Source: Brachycybe producta
Taxonomy: Eukaryota > Arthropoda > Diplopoda > Playtdesmida > Andrognathidae
Assembly: GCA_036925085.1 (NCBI GenBank)
Contig: JAUPFP010000035.1
Coordinates: 1,416,356 to 1,480,355, forward strand
DNA: 64,000 nucleotides
Reading direction: 5' to 3'
A program made the position numbers and the translations under genes. This document shows positions 54,566 through 64,000 of the stretch, in pieces. Each line of letters begins with the position of its first letter. Position 1 is the first letter of the stretch. Under the pieces are notes generated by a model. It did no database searches. It was not told where the DNA came from and was given only the letters and a program-made list of their open reading frames with translations.

Positions 54566-55972
54566 CTCTTGTCACTTATGAAATAATTTCAAAATTTAAA
54601 TTTGGTTTATGAAAATAAATTTTTTTTTTTACAATTCTATGATGTATGCTCCTCGTTTAGACTCATGAGAGTAACTTAATTACATGGACTATTATTATGA
54701 TTATACTAAATATCACAAACTCTATAAATCTAAAATGCATTAATTCAGTGTCACACCCAATACAAAACTTACCTGGCAAGCATATATTTGTTTACTGGTG
54801 CAGCTGAATTATTATTACATCATCTAGTTTCTAGTCTTTGAGTTTTAAATTTCTCGCTTCATTTGCTTTTATGAAAGCAACTCGGACACTCAATAAATAC
54901 ATATTTTTAAACCCCTTATTAGTTTAAATCTCCACATTATGTTTGTGATGACAAGCGTTTAAAATTAAAAACATGTCACTAAATAATAATTTATTACTAT
55001 CAATAAATGAAGCTTGACAAAAAAAGGTACAATTTGATCAAACGTTTTTATGTGTGAACCACTGAATGTTATCGAGTTGTAACATTCACAAAAATGAAAA
55101 AAAGAACTCAAAATATTTGTGTATAAATACAAGCTCTTAATAACATACTGTATTTCAATACAAGCCCATTTTTTTGCATCTGAATTTTTGAAAATGTTTC
55201 CTTTTAATTCTTTGTAATTGTATATGTTACACGTGTTCGACGTGATAGGACTGTTCCTAAATTGACAAAAAAAGAACTTGATACTTGGTACTTCAACTTG
55301 AAGCCTCTAAGAAGAGTTGCAAATACAAGATAACATTATTTCAATGAATACCCTTGAACGAGATTTTTCAATGTTGAAACCTGTCTCAGAGGGTTCAAGG
55401 AGGGTTTTTTTTTAAATTAGACCAGTAAGTCACTTTTATGGGTGGCAAAATAGGCACTCAATGGAAGTTCATAAGAAACAAAACAAAAGCTGTTCTTTAT
55501 TCTGGTGAAAACAAAACCGTCATCTAATATCATAATTTGCTAAAGGCTGACTGTCTCTATCCCTCCCTCACTCCCTCCCTCCCATTTGTGCATGAATGTT
55601 CTCAGAAACTACACACTCTAAAATCGTGAAAATTAACCAGTATACACATCTTTAGATGGGCTTCTTCTTAGGCTACATTAGAATTCTCAATTTTGTTCCA
55701 TTTACCTGATTTTTGTGAAAAATCAAATTTCACCAAACCCCCTGAATACAAAAGTTGCCAGCCAGGAAAGCTTGCATGATTGCATCATACTTTTGTTCAA
55801 TGAATAAATTAATCCACGAGGGGTTACAGTGAGGTCACCTTTGATCTCACAAATTATATTGGTAGCAAAATTGGTTGTCTTTGGCAGAAAAGGGAGTCTC
55901 GGGTCCTTGGTTCAAGTCCTGGCTGGAGTTTTGTGTATTCATTTTTTTCATTTTGCGCAATCTGAGATATTG
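54566..55972. other. AT-rich spacer, no gene seen
   Basis: A CCCTCCCTCACTCCCTCCC run lies at 55560-55583. Otherwise only the SINE-like head described next. Confidence 0.45.
55858..55930 (+). repeat. Possible tRNA-derived SINE head
   Basis: TAGCAAAATTGG (55863-55874) resembles a pol III A box and GGTTCAAGTCC (55909-55919) an exact-type B box, 34 nt apart as in tRNAs. The stems do not fold into a convincing tRNA, so a SINE head or tRNA relic is likelier than a functional gene. Confidence 0.35.
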
Positions 55973-56867
55973 TACAGTTCGTTTCATATATACATAGACA
56001 CACCCAAGAAATTGGTTATAACTCGGGCTACACTTGATGGATTCGCCTAACATTTTCAACATAAAGAGAGCCCTCCTATATTATAATCTTTCTACTATAC
56101 AGAAAACTTTTTTTAAAAAAGTAAAAATTTAGAGAATTAAAACCTGGAAAATGGTCGTTTCATAATTATAAACGAACTAATGAACTTTTCACTTTTATTA
56201 ATTACTGTGACAAAATAACATGCTGAACACAACAGTAACATTAAGATTAATAAAGTACACAACTGTCCTGATGTTTTATAATATGTTTTCTACATACTTT
56301 AAACAATAATTATACGCAAATTTACAGAAACTCTGCCGCAAAGCAGCTAAAATGGCACTTTTTAGTTCTGCGGTTGTAGTATAATAATGGCAATCTGATT
56401 AATCATTACAAACGATGATGCCCCAAAAGTTCTCTGTAAGTTCTCATAACCATTCATTTCTTAGGTTACCAAAGCGAACTGGTGTATTTTCTTGCTCAAA
56501 TACTAAGCTAACACTAGGGAATCCACTTTGGTCAGTTAGTAAACACTCTCATAACGTTGTCTAATAATAACCATTAATTTTTGGTTGAAATGAAGGCAAA
56601 GCTATTCTCATTGCAAGGGGCACTAAACACTTCGCATAATGTTAGGCTCCCACCACCAACATTTCTGAAGGGAAAAAAATTCAATCTCGATAATCTTGAC
56701 GGTTTTTCTTTTTTCTTTATATTGGAAGGATGTGAGGAAAAAACCACAATATTAATCTAAACAAAATTTTGGCAGTGGGTGAGCCTAATAATAAGAGAAA
56801 CATTTAGTGGATTCGGAACGAGCAGCTTATGTTTTTGATATGCATACCTTAGGATTTATTTCAACCA

Positions 56868-59800
56868 AAAAAATTTGAATTTGAAAAATTACTCTGCTAG
56901 CAGCCATAAAGGCATATGGCAGAGGGACAAGAGTCCAAGTGCAGCATATAAAATGCATTGTCAAAACCAGAAAATATAAAACCCCATTGATATAAACCCA
57001 ACAACAATTTCAATATTTTTTAATGCTGTAAATATATGCATTGTCAAAACAAAACAAAATTATGACTCCCCTAAAATACGTTCTTTCTGCACAAATTTCC
57101 CAGCAAGCGAGTTCCATTGTCGAATCGCCCTAGGGACAAATGACCAGTAATAAAAATCTGTTCGTGCAAAAATCTCTCCAACTTTGTTAGAGTGGTCACC
57201 CCTACCCAAATATAATGCCCTACAAAGTTTACTTGAAGTAGGTTTAGGGCAAGAGCCTTCTAGCATTCGATTAAAGATATTAAGACTAAAATCTGAACGT
57301 CTTGCAATTAAACTATCCCAACCAAGCTCTGAAAGCATTTTAGTTACACTGTTAGCATATCCATATTTACCACGAACAAACCTAGCAGCCCTGTGTTGGA
57401 CGATTTCTATGGAGTGAGCTAAGTCTGCAGTGTGGGGATTCCACACGGAGCTGCAGTATTATAGATTGGGACTACTAATGATTGATATGCTATACATTTT
57501 ACCTCCCTGGGACACCTTCTTAGAACGCGTTGACTAAACCTTAGCATCTGCATAGACTTGGAAATAATCTGTTCGACATGCAGCTTTCAAGAAAGTTTAG
57601 CTGTAATCCTCACCCCCAAATATTTATAAGAATATATGCTATTAAGTAGAATGGCCCCTATTCTATATGGAAATATTATTGGATTCCTTCCCCTAGCTAC
57701 CCTCATTACACAACATTTTTCCTTATTAAGTTGAAGTTGCCATTTAGAACACCATGCCTCTATTGCTTTCAAGTCACTATTAATAATATGGCAGTCATTG
57801 TCAGAGGTAACCTCACAATAAACTATTGTATCATCTGCAAATAGCTGGCAATTGCTGCTAACTTGACTGCTGAGGTCATTGATATATAAAAGAAACAGAA
57901 GTGGACCCAATACACTACCCTGAGAAACCCCTGATGTAACCCATATCCAGTCAGATTCAGACCCACCTGCAACAACCCTTTGTTTCCTATCACTCAAAAA
58001 AGAATGCACCCATTTATACACCTGTTCACCCAATCCATACCCACTAATTTTTGTCATTAGTTTTGAGTGAGAAACTGTGTCAAATGCCTTGCAGAGATCA
58101 AGAAAAACCAAATCTATCTGACTGCCTTTGTTTAAAATTTTCTGAAGGTCAACTAAAAGTATAAGCTGGGTTTCACATGAATGCCCCTAAGAAACCCATG
58201 CTGGTTATCACACAAAAGATTGTTTTCCATAAGAAAATTCATTGAGGAAGAATATATAATATGTTCAAGGACCTTGCAAACTATCGAGGTTAAAGACACG
58301 GGTCTATAATTAGTTACCTGAGACTTCTCCTGATTTAAAAATTGGACTAACGTTAGCTAATTTCCACATATCTGGTACAATACCTACAACTAAACACTGT
58401 TGAAAAATTAACTGAATGTATGGACCCAACTCTTGTGCAAGATTTTTTAAAATAATAGCATACATTCCATCTGGACCACAGCTTTTATTTGAGTCTAATT
58501 TTAGAAGTTGCTTGACTATCCCATCTGCAGTTATTACAATTTTATCCATACAAAGAGATGTTGAAAGAAAACCCTCATGTGGTATGCCATCATCAACTGT
58601 GAAGACCTTCTTGTATTGTTCATTTAATAAGGTAGCTTTCCCTACTGGATCTGAAACAAGCTTCCCATTTGTGTCAACCAGAGAAGGAATAGATTCTCTA
58701 CTTCGCCTAGAGTTCTTGATGTAATGCCAAAATAATTTTGGGTCCATTTTTAACCATTCTCCAAGCGTTTCTGTTTTAAAATTGTCATGAGCTAACAGGA
58801 TTTCCCGTTTCGCTGCTGTGCGTGCATTACGGAATTCATTGGAATTTACTAAATTTGGGTGATTTCTAGCCCTATTCCTCTATAAGTGTTGCTTACGAAT
58901 AGCCCTTTTAACTTTGCTAGTGTACCATACTGGTGTGGCACAGTCCCTAACTATCTTGGTTGGAATAAAGGAGAAAGACCCACTTAAAATTAAACTATGA
59001 AATTGTGACCAATTCAAATTCACATTTTAAGGATGAAAATGTTCTTAAAATTTATGAAAATTATCTATCAAATGTGACTTAAAACCATCCCAATTACATT
59101 TGTTAAAAAGAAACACTACTCTTTTAACCTCAGAATTTTTTTCCACACATACGTTAACATCACATAAGACCATCTGATGATCACTAATTCCCTCTAATAC
59201 CCTAGCATTGGATAATAACTCCGGACTATTAGTCAGTACTACATCAAGAATTTTGTCATTTCTGGTCGGTTTAGTTACAACCTGTTCCATAGAATAAGTA
59301 TTCATACTATCTAAAAATGAAACTGCTAATGGCCCATCACTGCCACTGACCACAGCATGCATTTCCCAGTTGATGTTTGGAAAATTTACATCACCTCCTA
59401 AAATAATTGTTGGGCTATGGTATTTACGATGAAGAGTGTCCAAAAAAGTTCTTACACTAGTGATATCTGCTATGGAGGATCCCAATGGCCAATAGAAAGA
59501 ATATAAAAACACCTTTTTACCATTCTTTAGCCTTAAACTACAACATACTATTTCACAGTCTGTTTCAAAACTTGTTTCCCTGTAACTATGAAATATTTGT
59601 GAAATAGCTATGAAAACCCCACCCCCAGAATGACCAACCCTGTCTCTACGGTACACTGTGAAATCATCTGGAAATATTTCCCCATTATTAACAGTATCAT
59701 CAAGCCATGACTCTGTACCAAGAATTATATTGCAACCAGTCTCCTCAACTGCCGCAATGAACTCAGGAACTTTGTTTCGTAGACTCCTACAGTTAACCAC

Positions 59801-59990
59801 CATAACCTGAATAGCTGAAGTGTATAGCTGAAGTTGGTTTTCCAAAATGATTTCCTTCCTGGACAGTGTTTGAAGAAATAATACCTGAAACAAAGGAACT
59901 ATTGCTCCCAGCAACAAGCTGTGGAGCATTCATATTAGTATCAACCCCCCTTAAGCATTTGCACCTAAACCCCAGAACCTTACCCTAAAA
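56868..59990 (-). mobile_element. Non-LTR retrotransposon (LINE), decayed
   Basis: Minus-strand element with endonuclease then RT, probably 5'-truncated since no ORF1 is seen. The 3' untranslated part ends near an (AAATTC)-like tail at about 56870-56885, and the 5' edge meets Tc1 sequence near 59990. Family features suggest the CR1/L2/Jockey group; the exact clade is not determinable by eye. Confidence 0.75.
57060..59929 (-). pseudogene. LINE endonuclease-reverse transcriptase, broken ORF
   Basis: The endonuclease segment (59929-59045) has GTESWLDD, RRDRVGHSGGGVFI, LGGDVNFPNINW and GISDHQMVLCDV, that is, an AP-type endonuclease. The RT segments (58747-58310 and 58111-57587) have NKSCGPDGM, FLDLCKAFDTVSH, GVSQGSVLGPLLFLLYINDL and the catalytic FADDTIVY. 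A C-terminal domain is at 57446-57060. It is broken by frameshifts near 58310, 58180 and 57450 and by an in-frame stop near 57585. The catalytic residues survive but the frame does not. Confidence 0.85.
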
Positions 59991-60049
59991 AATGCTTAAC
60001 AAAATCACCTATCTTTTTACCCACAATGTTAGGAGGGTATGTACTGCCA

Positions 60050-60295
60050 TAAAACATCGACTCCCTAGCATTAGCTTATTATTCCAGCAAAAAAGTGCAC
60101 CAGTTTACTCCAGTAACCTAACGAAGGAATGGTACGAAACCAAAATATCACCACTCTCAAATAGTCGACATGTTCCCCAACTTAAATCCTATCGAGAACA
60201 TTTGGGACATTGTCATACAGGATTATTAAGCAGATTGCTATGATTATAATACATTGGCAGAGCTCAAAAGTGCCATTTTAGCAGTTTAGATGCTT
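60050..60295 (+). pseudogene. Tc1/mariner transposase remnant
   Basis: In shifting frames it reads LFQQKSAPVYSSNLTKEWYE and then LNPIENIWDIVIQDY, the C-terminal catalytic signature of Tc1-like transposases (the QDNAPVH and DLNPIENIW blocks). Frameshifts and stops inactivate it. The N-terminal part was not found left of the LINE. Confidence 0.75.
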
Positions 60296-60661
60296 CAGGG
60301 TAAAATTTCTGTAAATTTTCTTAGAAATATTTTTTAAAGTGTGCAGAAAAGAAAGTTTTAAGTTATAAAACATCAGGACAGTCGTATACTTTATTAATTT
60401 TAATGTTGCCGTTGTGTTCAGCATGTTATTTTGTCACAATACTTAATAAAAGTGAAAAGTTCATTAGCGCATCTATATTATTATAAAATGGACATTTTCC
60501 AGTTTATTTTTTTTTTTAATTTTTACCTTTATAAGAAAAAATTTTCTGCCTAGCAGAAAATTTATAATATAAGATGCTCTCTTTACGTTGAAAATATCAG
60601 TTGTAACTCGAGTTATAACCAATTTCTGGGGTGCTTCTATATAAATATGAAACGCACTGTA

Positions 60662-62007
60662 TAAGGCTATCAGAGCCTTGCACTATCACACCCGTTGAAG
60701 ACGGGCTTTCCTTCTAGTAAGATAATATTTGGTTAAAAATTTAAAACGCAATTTTGTAGCATATCGCATAAAGGTAATATACCATATTTTTTTTCCTTTA
60801 ATGAACGGCCAAAAAACAAATTTTGTTAGAAAATTTAAAAAAAAAATCAAAGATCAAAGTACTCTAGAAAAAATGAAAACTAGAATAATACTGAGGTAGA
60901 AAAATATTTTGTCACATTTAAATATAAGCGTTTGATTTCTGGTTGAAAATATCGAATTTGGCTTTTTAATTCAAATGTTAAATTTGGCATTTTTAAATTT
61001 GCATTATGAAAAATATCACTCTACGGTATCGCGTACCAGACAGCCTGAAGTTTGGCACCCCCTGGTGCCCAGATGGCCCTTTAAGTGTCGCAAAAAGAGT
61101 TTTATAACTGTCCGTGACATACATGTATGTAAAAGCAATTACCATAGAGGAAATTGGAATTCTTTCCAATTTTTTCACAGCTAGTGACAGGAAATAAATC
61201 AAAAAATATTCCCCAAATATGTTTGCATAATTCTAAGAAATTAGTTCCAAAAAAGTAAACGTTCTGGGACCAGGGTCAACCATTGGTCGGTATGACTATC
61301 CTTGGTCATCAGTGGCCCCTCCCAAGCACCAAAAGAATAAAACAGGCATACAAGATAACCTGAAGAGGGCAAATGGCAGAAAAGTGCGGAAAGAGATTTT
61401 CTCCTCAGCAGTGTGTAAAGAAGATTGTGTCAAGATTGAAGAAAAGTCTAAAAAGCATTCATTTTAGACTTAAAAACTATTCTGTACGAGGAATGTTTTC
61501 ATCTTGCATTTATGTATCTTCCTTTGGAGTCGATCATTATTCGTAAAGTCGGTTTTTGTAGTCAAAGCTGCAAGTGTGTGTGTTCATCAGTTGTAATAAA
61601 AACATCTTATTCAACTGGTGTCCTGTGTCGTTTTTGAGTCACCCTTCGGAGGTGTATTCAAGCATCACTATCTCTTTAATTAGGAATAGAGGCCGGTAAG
61701 AACAGTAAAGAAATAGGACATGCTTGGCAGTCCAGCCACATAACAAAGTGGCGGAGGTATGGCTTCAAGCCTTACACCCAGATCAAAAAGTAGGCCTGGG
61801 TCTCCAGGCATGCCACAAAGTGATAGTTGTTTACCAATGTATCTAAATGTAGTTTTACAAAACAATTAAATAAATTAGCAAAACATTAAATAAATTAATG
61901 ACTTTTTCAGAAAAAAAAAATTAAATTTTAAACCTCAGTTGTCATCTTAAATGCAAATCATTAAGTTTTTGAAATATTCAATTTAAAATTATTCTAGATA
62001 TTAATAA
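60662..62007. other. Spacer with a possible LTR-like fragment
   Basis: 61260-61660 is GC-richer, ends with AATAAAAACATC, then TTCAAC and TGGTGTCCTGTGTCG, which resembles an LTR end plus primer-binding site. No second LTR or ORF supports it. Two 69-codon opposed frames at 60975-61202 look accidental. Confidence 0.3.
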
Positions 62008-62653
62008 TGTAACACCCTGTAAATTGTGATCCCGCCAAAACCATAGCCCGGGGGATAAACAACTCTCAACCGTCCCTCCCTCCTCTCTGACTCACCTTTC
62101 TGACTCATGCCCAAGCGGCGGATTGATACATAAAGGACCATGGTCACTTGGACCTGGTTACACCTCGCAGGTGTACACAGGTCCAAGGTATAAAAGGACC
62201 GTGTTCCTCTTTGTTCCTCAGTTCTTTCCTTTGCCTGTTTTTGAGATATTATTCCAAATCATGGGCCTGAGGATTCACAGTTAGTATTATTAATATTCAC
62301 CCTTGTATTCTGTACTTCTTACAAGGAATGAATAAAAGTGTTGTAACAAGAAGTAGCATTGTCTCTATATCTTTATGTAAATAACTTCTCTTCAGAGGCC
62401 GGAGGTTTCATAGGGCAGGAGCTATACGATTCTCAGCAGCTACAACATCTTCTCTTGTCGGTATACCGATGGAGAAGATGTATATCAGCATCAACCGGAA
62501 GAGAGAGAGAGGGCCGCCACTATCCTGCATCGATTTCACCCCCATGCAGAAGAGTGACTACAATCTGTCTCCATCCAGCTCTCTCTACAGCTCGGATCTT
62601 CTCTGTGCAGGTGTCATACTGCTCAGAGAAGAAACGAAATGTGGAAAATGTCA
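62008..62653 (+). repeat. Solitary LTR related to the 15-24 kb element
   Basis: Starts TGTAACACCCTGTAAATTG against TGTGACACCCTGTATTTCG of the complete element. TATAAAAGGACCGTG (62189) matches its TATAAAAGACCGTG. CTTGGACCTGGTTACACCT (62147-62165) is mirrored by AGGTGTACACAGGTCCAAG (62169-62187), ending one base before the TATA box. AATAAA is at 62331-62336. A U5-type hairpin is at 62445-62481. The right border is uncertain (about 62650). Confidence 0.65.
62445..62481 (+). other. U5-type stem-loop in the solitary LTR
   Basis: ACATCTTCTC (62445-62454) pairs with GAGAAGATGT (62472-62481). The loop holds the perfect palindrome TCGGTATACCGA (62458-62469). Layout matches 15565-15604 in the complete element, with different stem sequence. 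Confidence 0.65.
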
Positions 62654-62807
62654 TTTAAAGGTTGGTAATAAAATTGGGTTGATGTCAAAAGCTCACAATA
62701 ATTTTTTTTTGATAATATACATGTACTAATAATTCCATTTTAATTTTTCCAGTTGATTCTCATCTAATCATATAGATTAATATATATTATCTTAAAAGAT
62801 TTATCAC

Positions 62808-63047
62808 TAGGGCTCGGATTTTGATGCAATATCAACCGGAACGTTTCTCAATATGTGGCATGTGGCAATCTCGTTTAGATGATTTAAATGATTTTACAGA
62901 TGATTTAAAAACAATGGTTAGAGGCTAGAATTCTAGTTGACAACTAATAGTACCAGACATCTAATGATGTTGATTACTTCACAATTGGCTCTTGGGCCAC
63001 AAATTGAGAAACATTACGGTTGATATTGCATCAAAATCCGAGCCCTA
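62808..63047. mobile_element. hAT-like MITE with perfect 8-bp duplication
   Basis: TAGGGCTCGGATTTTGATGC and AATATCAACCG at the left mirror CGGTTGATATT and GCATCAAAATCCGAGCCCTA at the right. TTTATCAC flanks both sides (62800-62807 and 63048-63055). 240 bp, non-coding. Confidence 0.9.
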
Positions 63048-63055
63048 TTTATCAC

Positions 63056-64000
63056 TAATGGCCAATTTCCAAGAACGACTTTGTCAACAACTTTTGACGA
63101 ATTCTACTTTTTTGAAAAGAAAAAAAAGAAATAAATTGACCAAGAAATTTTCAGCTAAAACTTGATTATTTCCACGATCAACTTTTAAAACAACTTTTTC
63201 ACCAACTATTTATTGTTTTCACTTACGGAATTTAACGTCAGTCTGTTGATAATTTAAAAAAAAAAAAGATTCAAATGGGTTCGAAATTTTTTTGGTAAAA
63301 AAAACTGAATATGAGGCCAAAAATACTTTGGTCAGTAATTCTAGGCTCTGCAGCAAGTTAATGCACAGAAATTTCTTATCTTTTTAATTTCTGAAATTAT
63401 TAATTTCTTAACGATGCCAAATGCCACTGTATTCACAACTGTGGATATGCGGATAGGTATATGCATCTCTAGCTACAGATATGGACTTTTATGGATCTTT
63501 GATTTATCTAGAGATACGGATACCTATCGATATATCCACAGCTGTGAATATGGTGGCTGAAGATTTCGAAATTATTATATATGATAAAGCCAAATTATGT
63601 AATTCAGTAAAAATGCTTAAATACTAAAAAAAAGGTTGTATAAACCATATATAAATTGCCCAAAAAGTTGTTTAAAATGTCGATCATTGAAAAGAACCCT
63701 AAAGATTTACATTTTTAACTCCTTTTCTGTAAAAAAACTGATAAAGAATTTCTAATAATATGCTTAAATTTCATTGTGAATGTAAACAGATATAAAAAAC
63801 ATTCACAACATATTTAAATTTAAACTATAATCATATCTTAGTCGTAGCTTAAATATTCATTTTTAACATATAATAAATAAGATAAAATGAATTCCACTAA
63901 ACTATATTTTCAAACAACTTTATTTCAGTTTGCTGCTGACAAAATCATATACAATGACTGCAACTGTAAAAAAAAAAAACTCCATGTCATTTTCTGGCCA
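63056..64000. other. AT-rich end of window
   Basis: No gene. One palindromic MITE lies at 63423-63557. Confidence 0.5.
63423..63557. mobile_element. Small palindromic MITE
   Basis: GCCACTGTATTCACAACTGTGG and ATAGGTAT at the left mirror ATACCTAT and CCACAGCTGTGAATATGGTGGC at the right (written in overlapping parts; mismatches are few). No protein. Confidence 0.65.

Larger units (their letters stand above)
55975..60659 (+). mobile_element. Tc1-like transposon with long inverted ends, split by a LINE
   Basis: CAGTTCGTTTCATATATACA at the left and TATATAAATATGAAACGCACTG (last 16 bases) at the right are inverted and flanked by TA (55973-55974 and 60660-60661). The inverted ends extend some 330 bp: AGAAATTGGTTATAACTCG and CAGGACAG/CTGTCCTGATGTTTTATAA are mirrored near 56265-56280 and 60377-60390. 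A broken Tc1-type transposase lies at 60050-60295 and a LINE fills most of the middle. Confidence 0.8.

Noticed and set aside
55863..55919. Functional tRNA gene suggested by A- and B-box-like words
   Set aside because: Stems do not pair properly; kept only as a possible SINE head.
61260..61660. LTR plus primer-binding site (TGGTGTC after AATAAA)
   Set aside because: No LTR start, TATA box, partner LTR or ORF; mentioned only as a possibility in the spacer entry.

Overview
The window is eukaryotic, AT-rich and intron-bearing, and almost certainly arthropod. The best evidence is a four-coding-exon secreted protein with a single type-2 chitin-binding (peritrophin-A, CBM14) domain of the CPAP1 cuticle kind. 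The sequence does not settle species or class. Gene density is low: two host genes are supported, and most of the rest is mobile DNA.

Layout. 1-15 kb: AT-rich intergenic DNA with several MITEs, tandem repeats and a GC-richer island (2790-3140) that could be a conserved non-coding element. 15.1-24.5 kb: a 9.4-kb LTR retrotransposon whose two 559-bp LTRs look identical. It has a primer-binding site matching tRNA-Ala, a 1.5-kb repeat-filled leader and one 1999-codon ORF. The ORF encodes Gag, a CCHC knuckle and an aspartic protease, then an AT-rich linker, then a proline-rich basic protein I do not recognise. There is no reverse transcriptase, RNase H or integrase. 25.0-40.4 kb: the CPAP1-like gene, with introns full of foldback MITEs. 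41-50 kb: more MITEs, a hAT-like MITE, a 3.5-kb inverted duplication and a two-copy 305-bp tandem repeat. 51.3-52.2 kb (minus): an apparently single-exon gene for a 291-aa PTB/PID-domain adaptor. 54 kb and 62 kb: two solitary LTRs. 56.0-60.7 kb: a Tc1-like transposon flanked by TA, split by a decayed LINE on the minus strand. The end holds two more MITEs.

The most unusual object is the LTR element. It looks recently mobile but must borrow RT and integrase. A CGGT-NN-CCG palindrome recurs in its leader and ORF, with a variant in its LTR; CACGTG recurs 11 times in its leader. The linker between its two protein-coding halves stays open yet carries the same motifs and a complete-looking 64-nt intron. 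Splicing that intron would put a stop codon right after the first half and leave the second half's ATG 5 nt further on. A perfect 116-bp inverted repeat creates the present stop codon. All three LTRs in the window, from at least two families, carry an inverted repeat ending exactly one base before the TATA box. Positions and matches were read by eye; no alignment or search was run.
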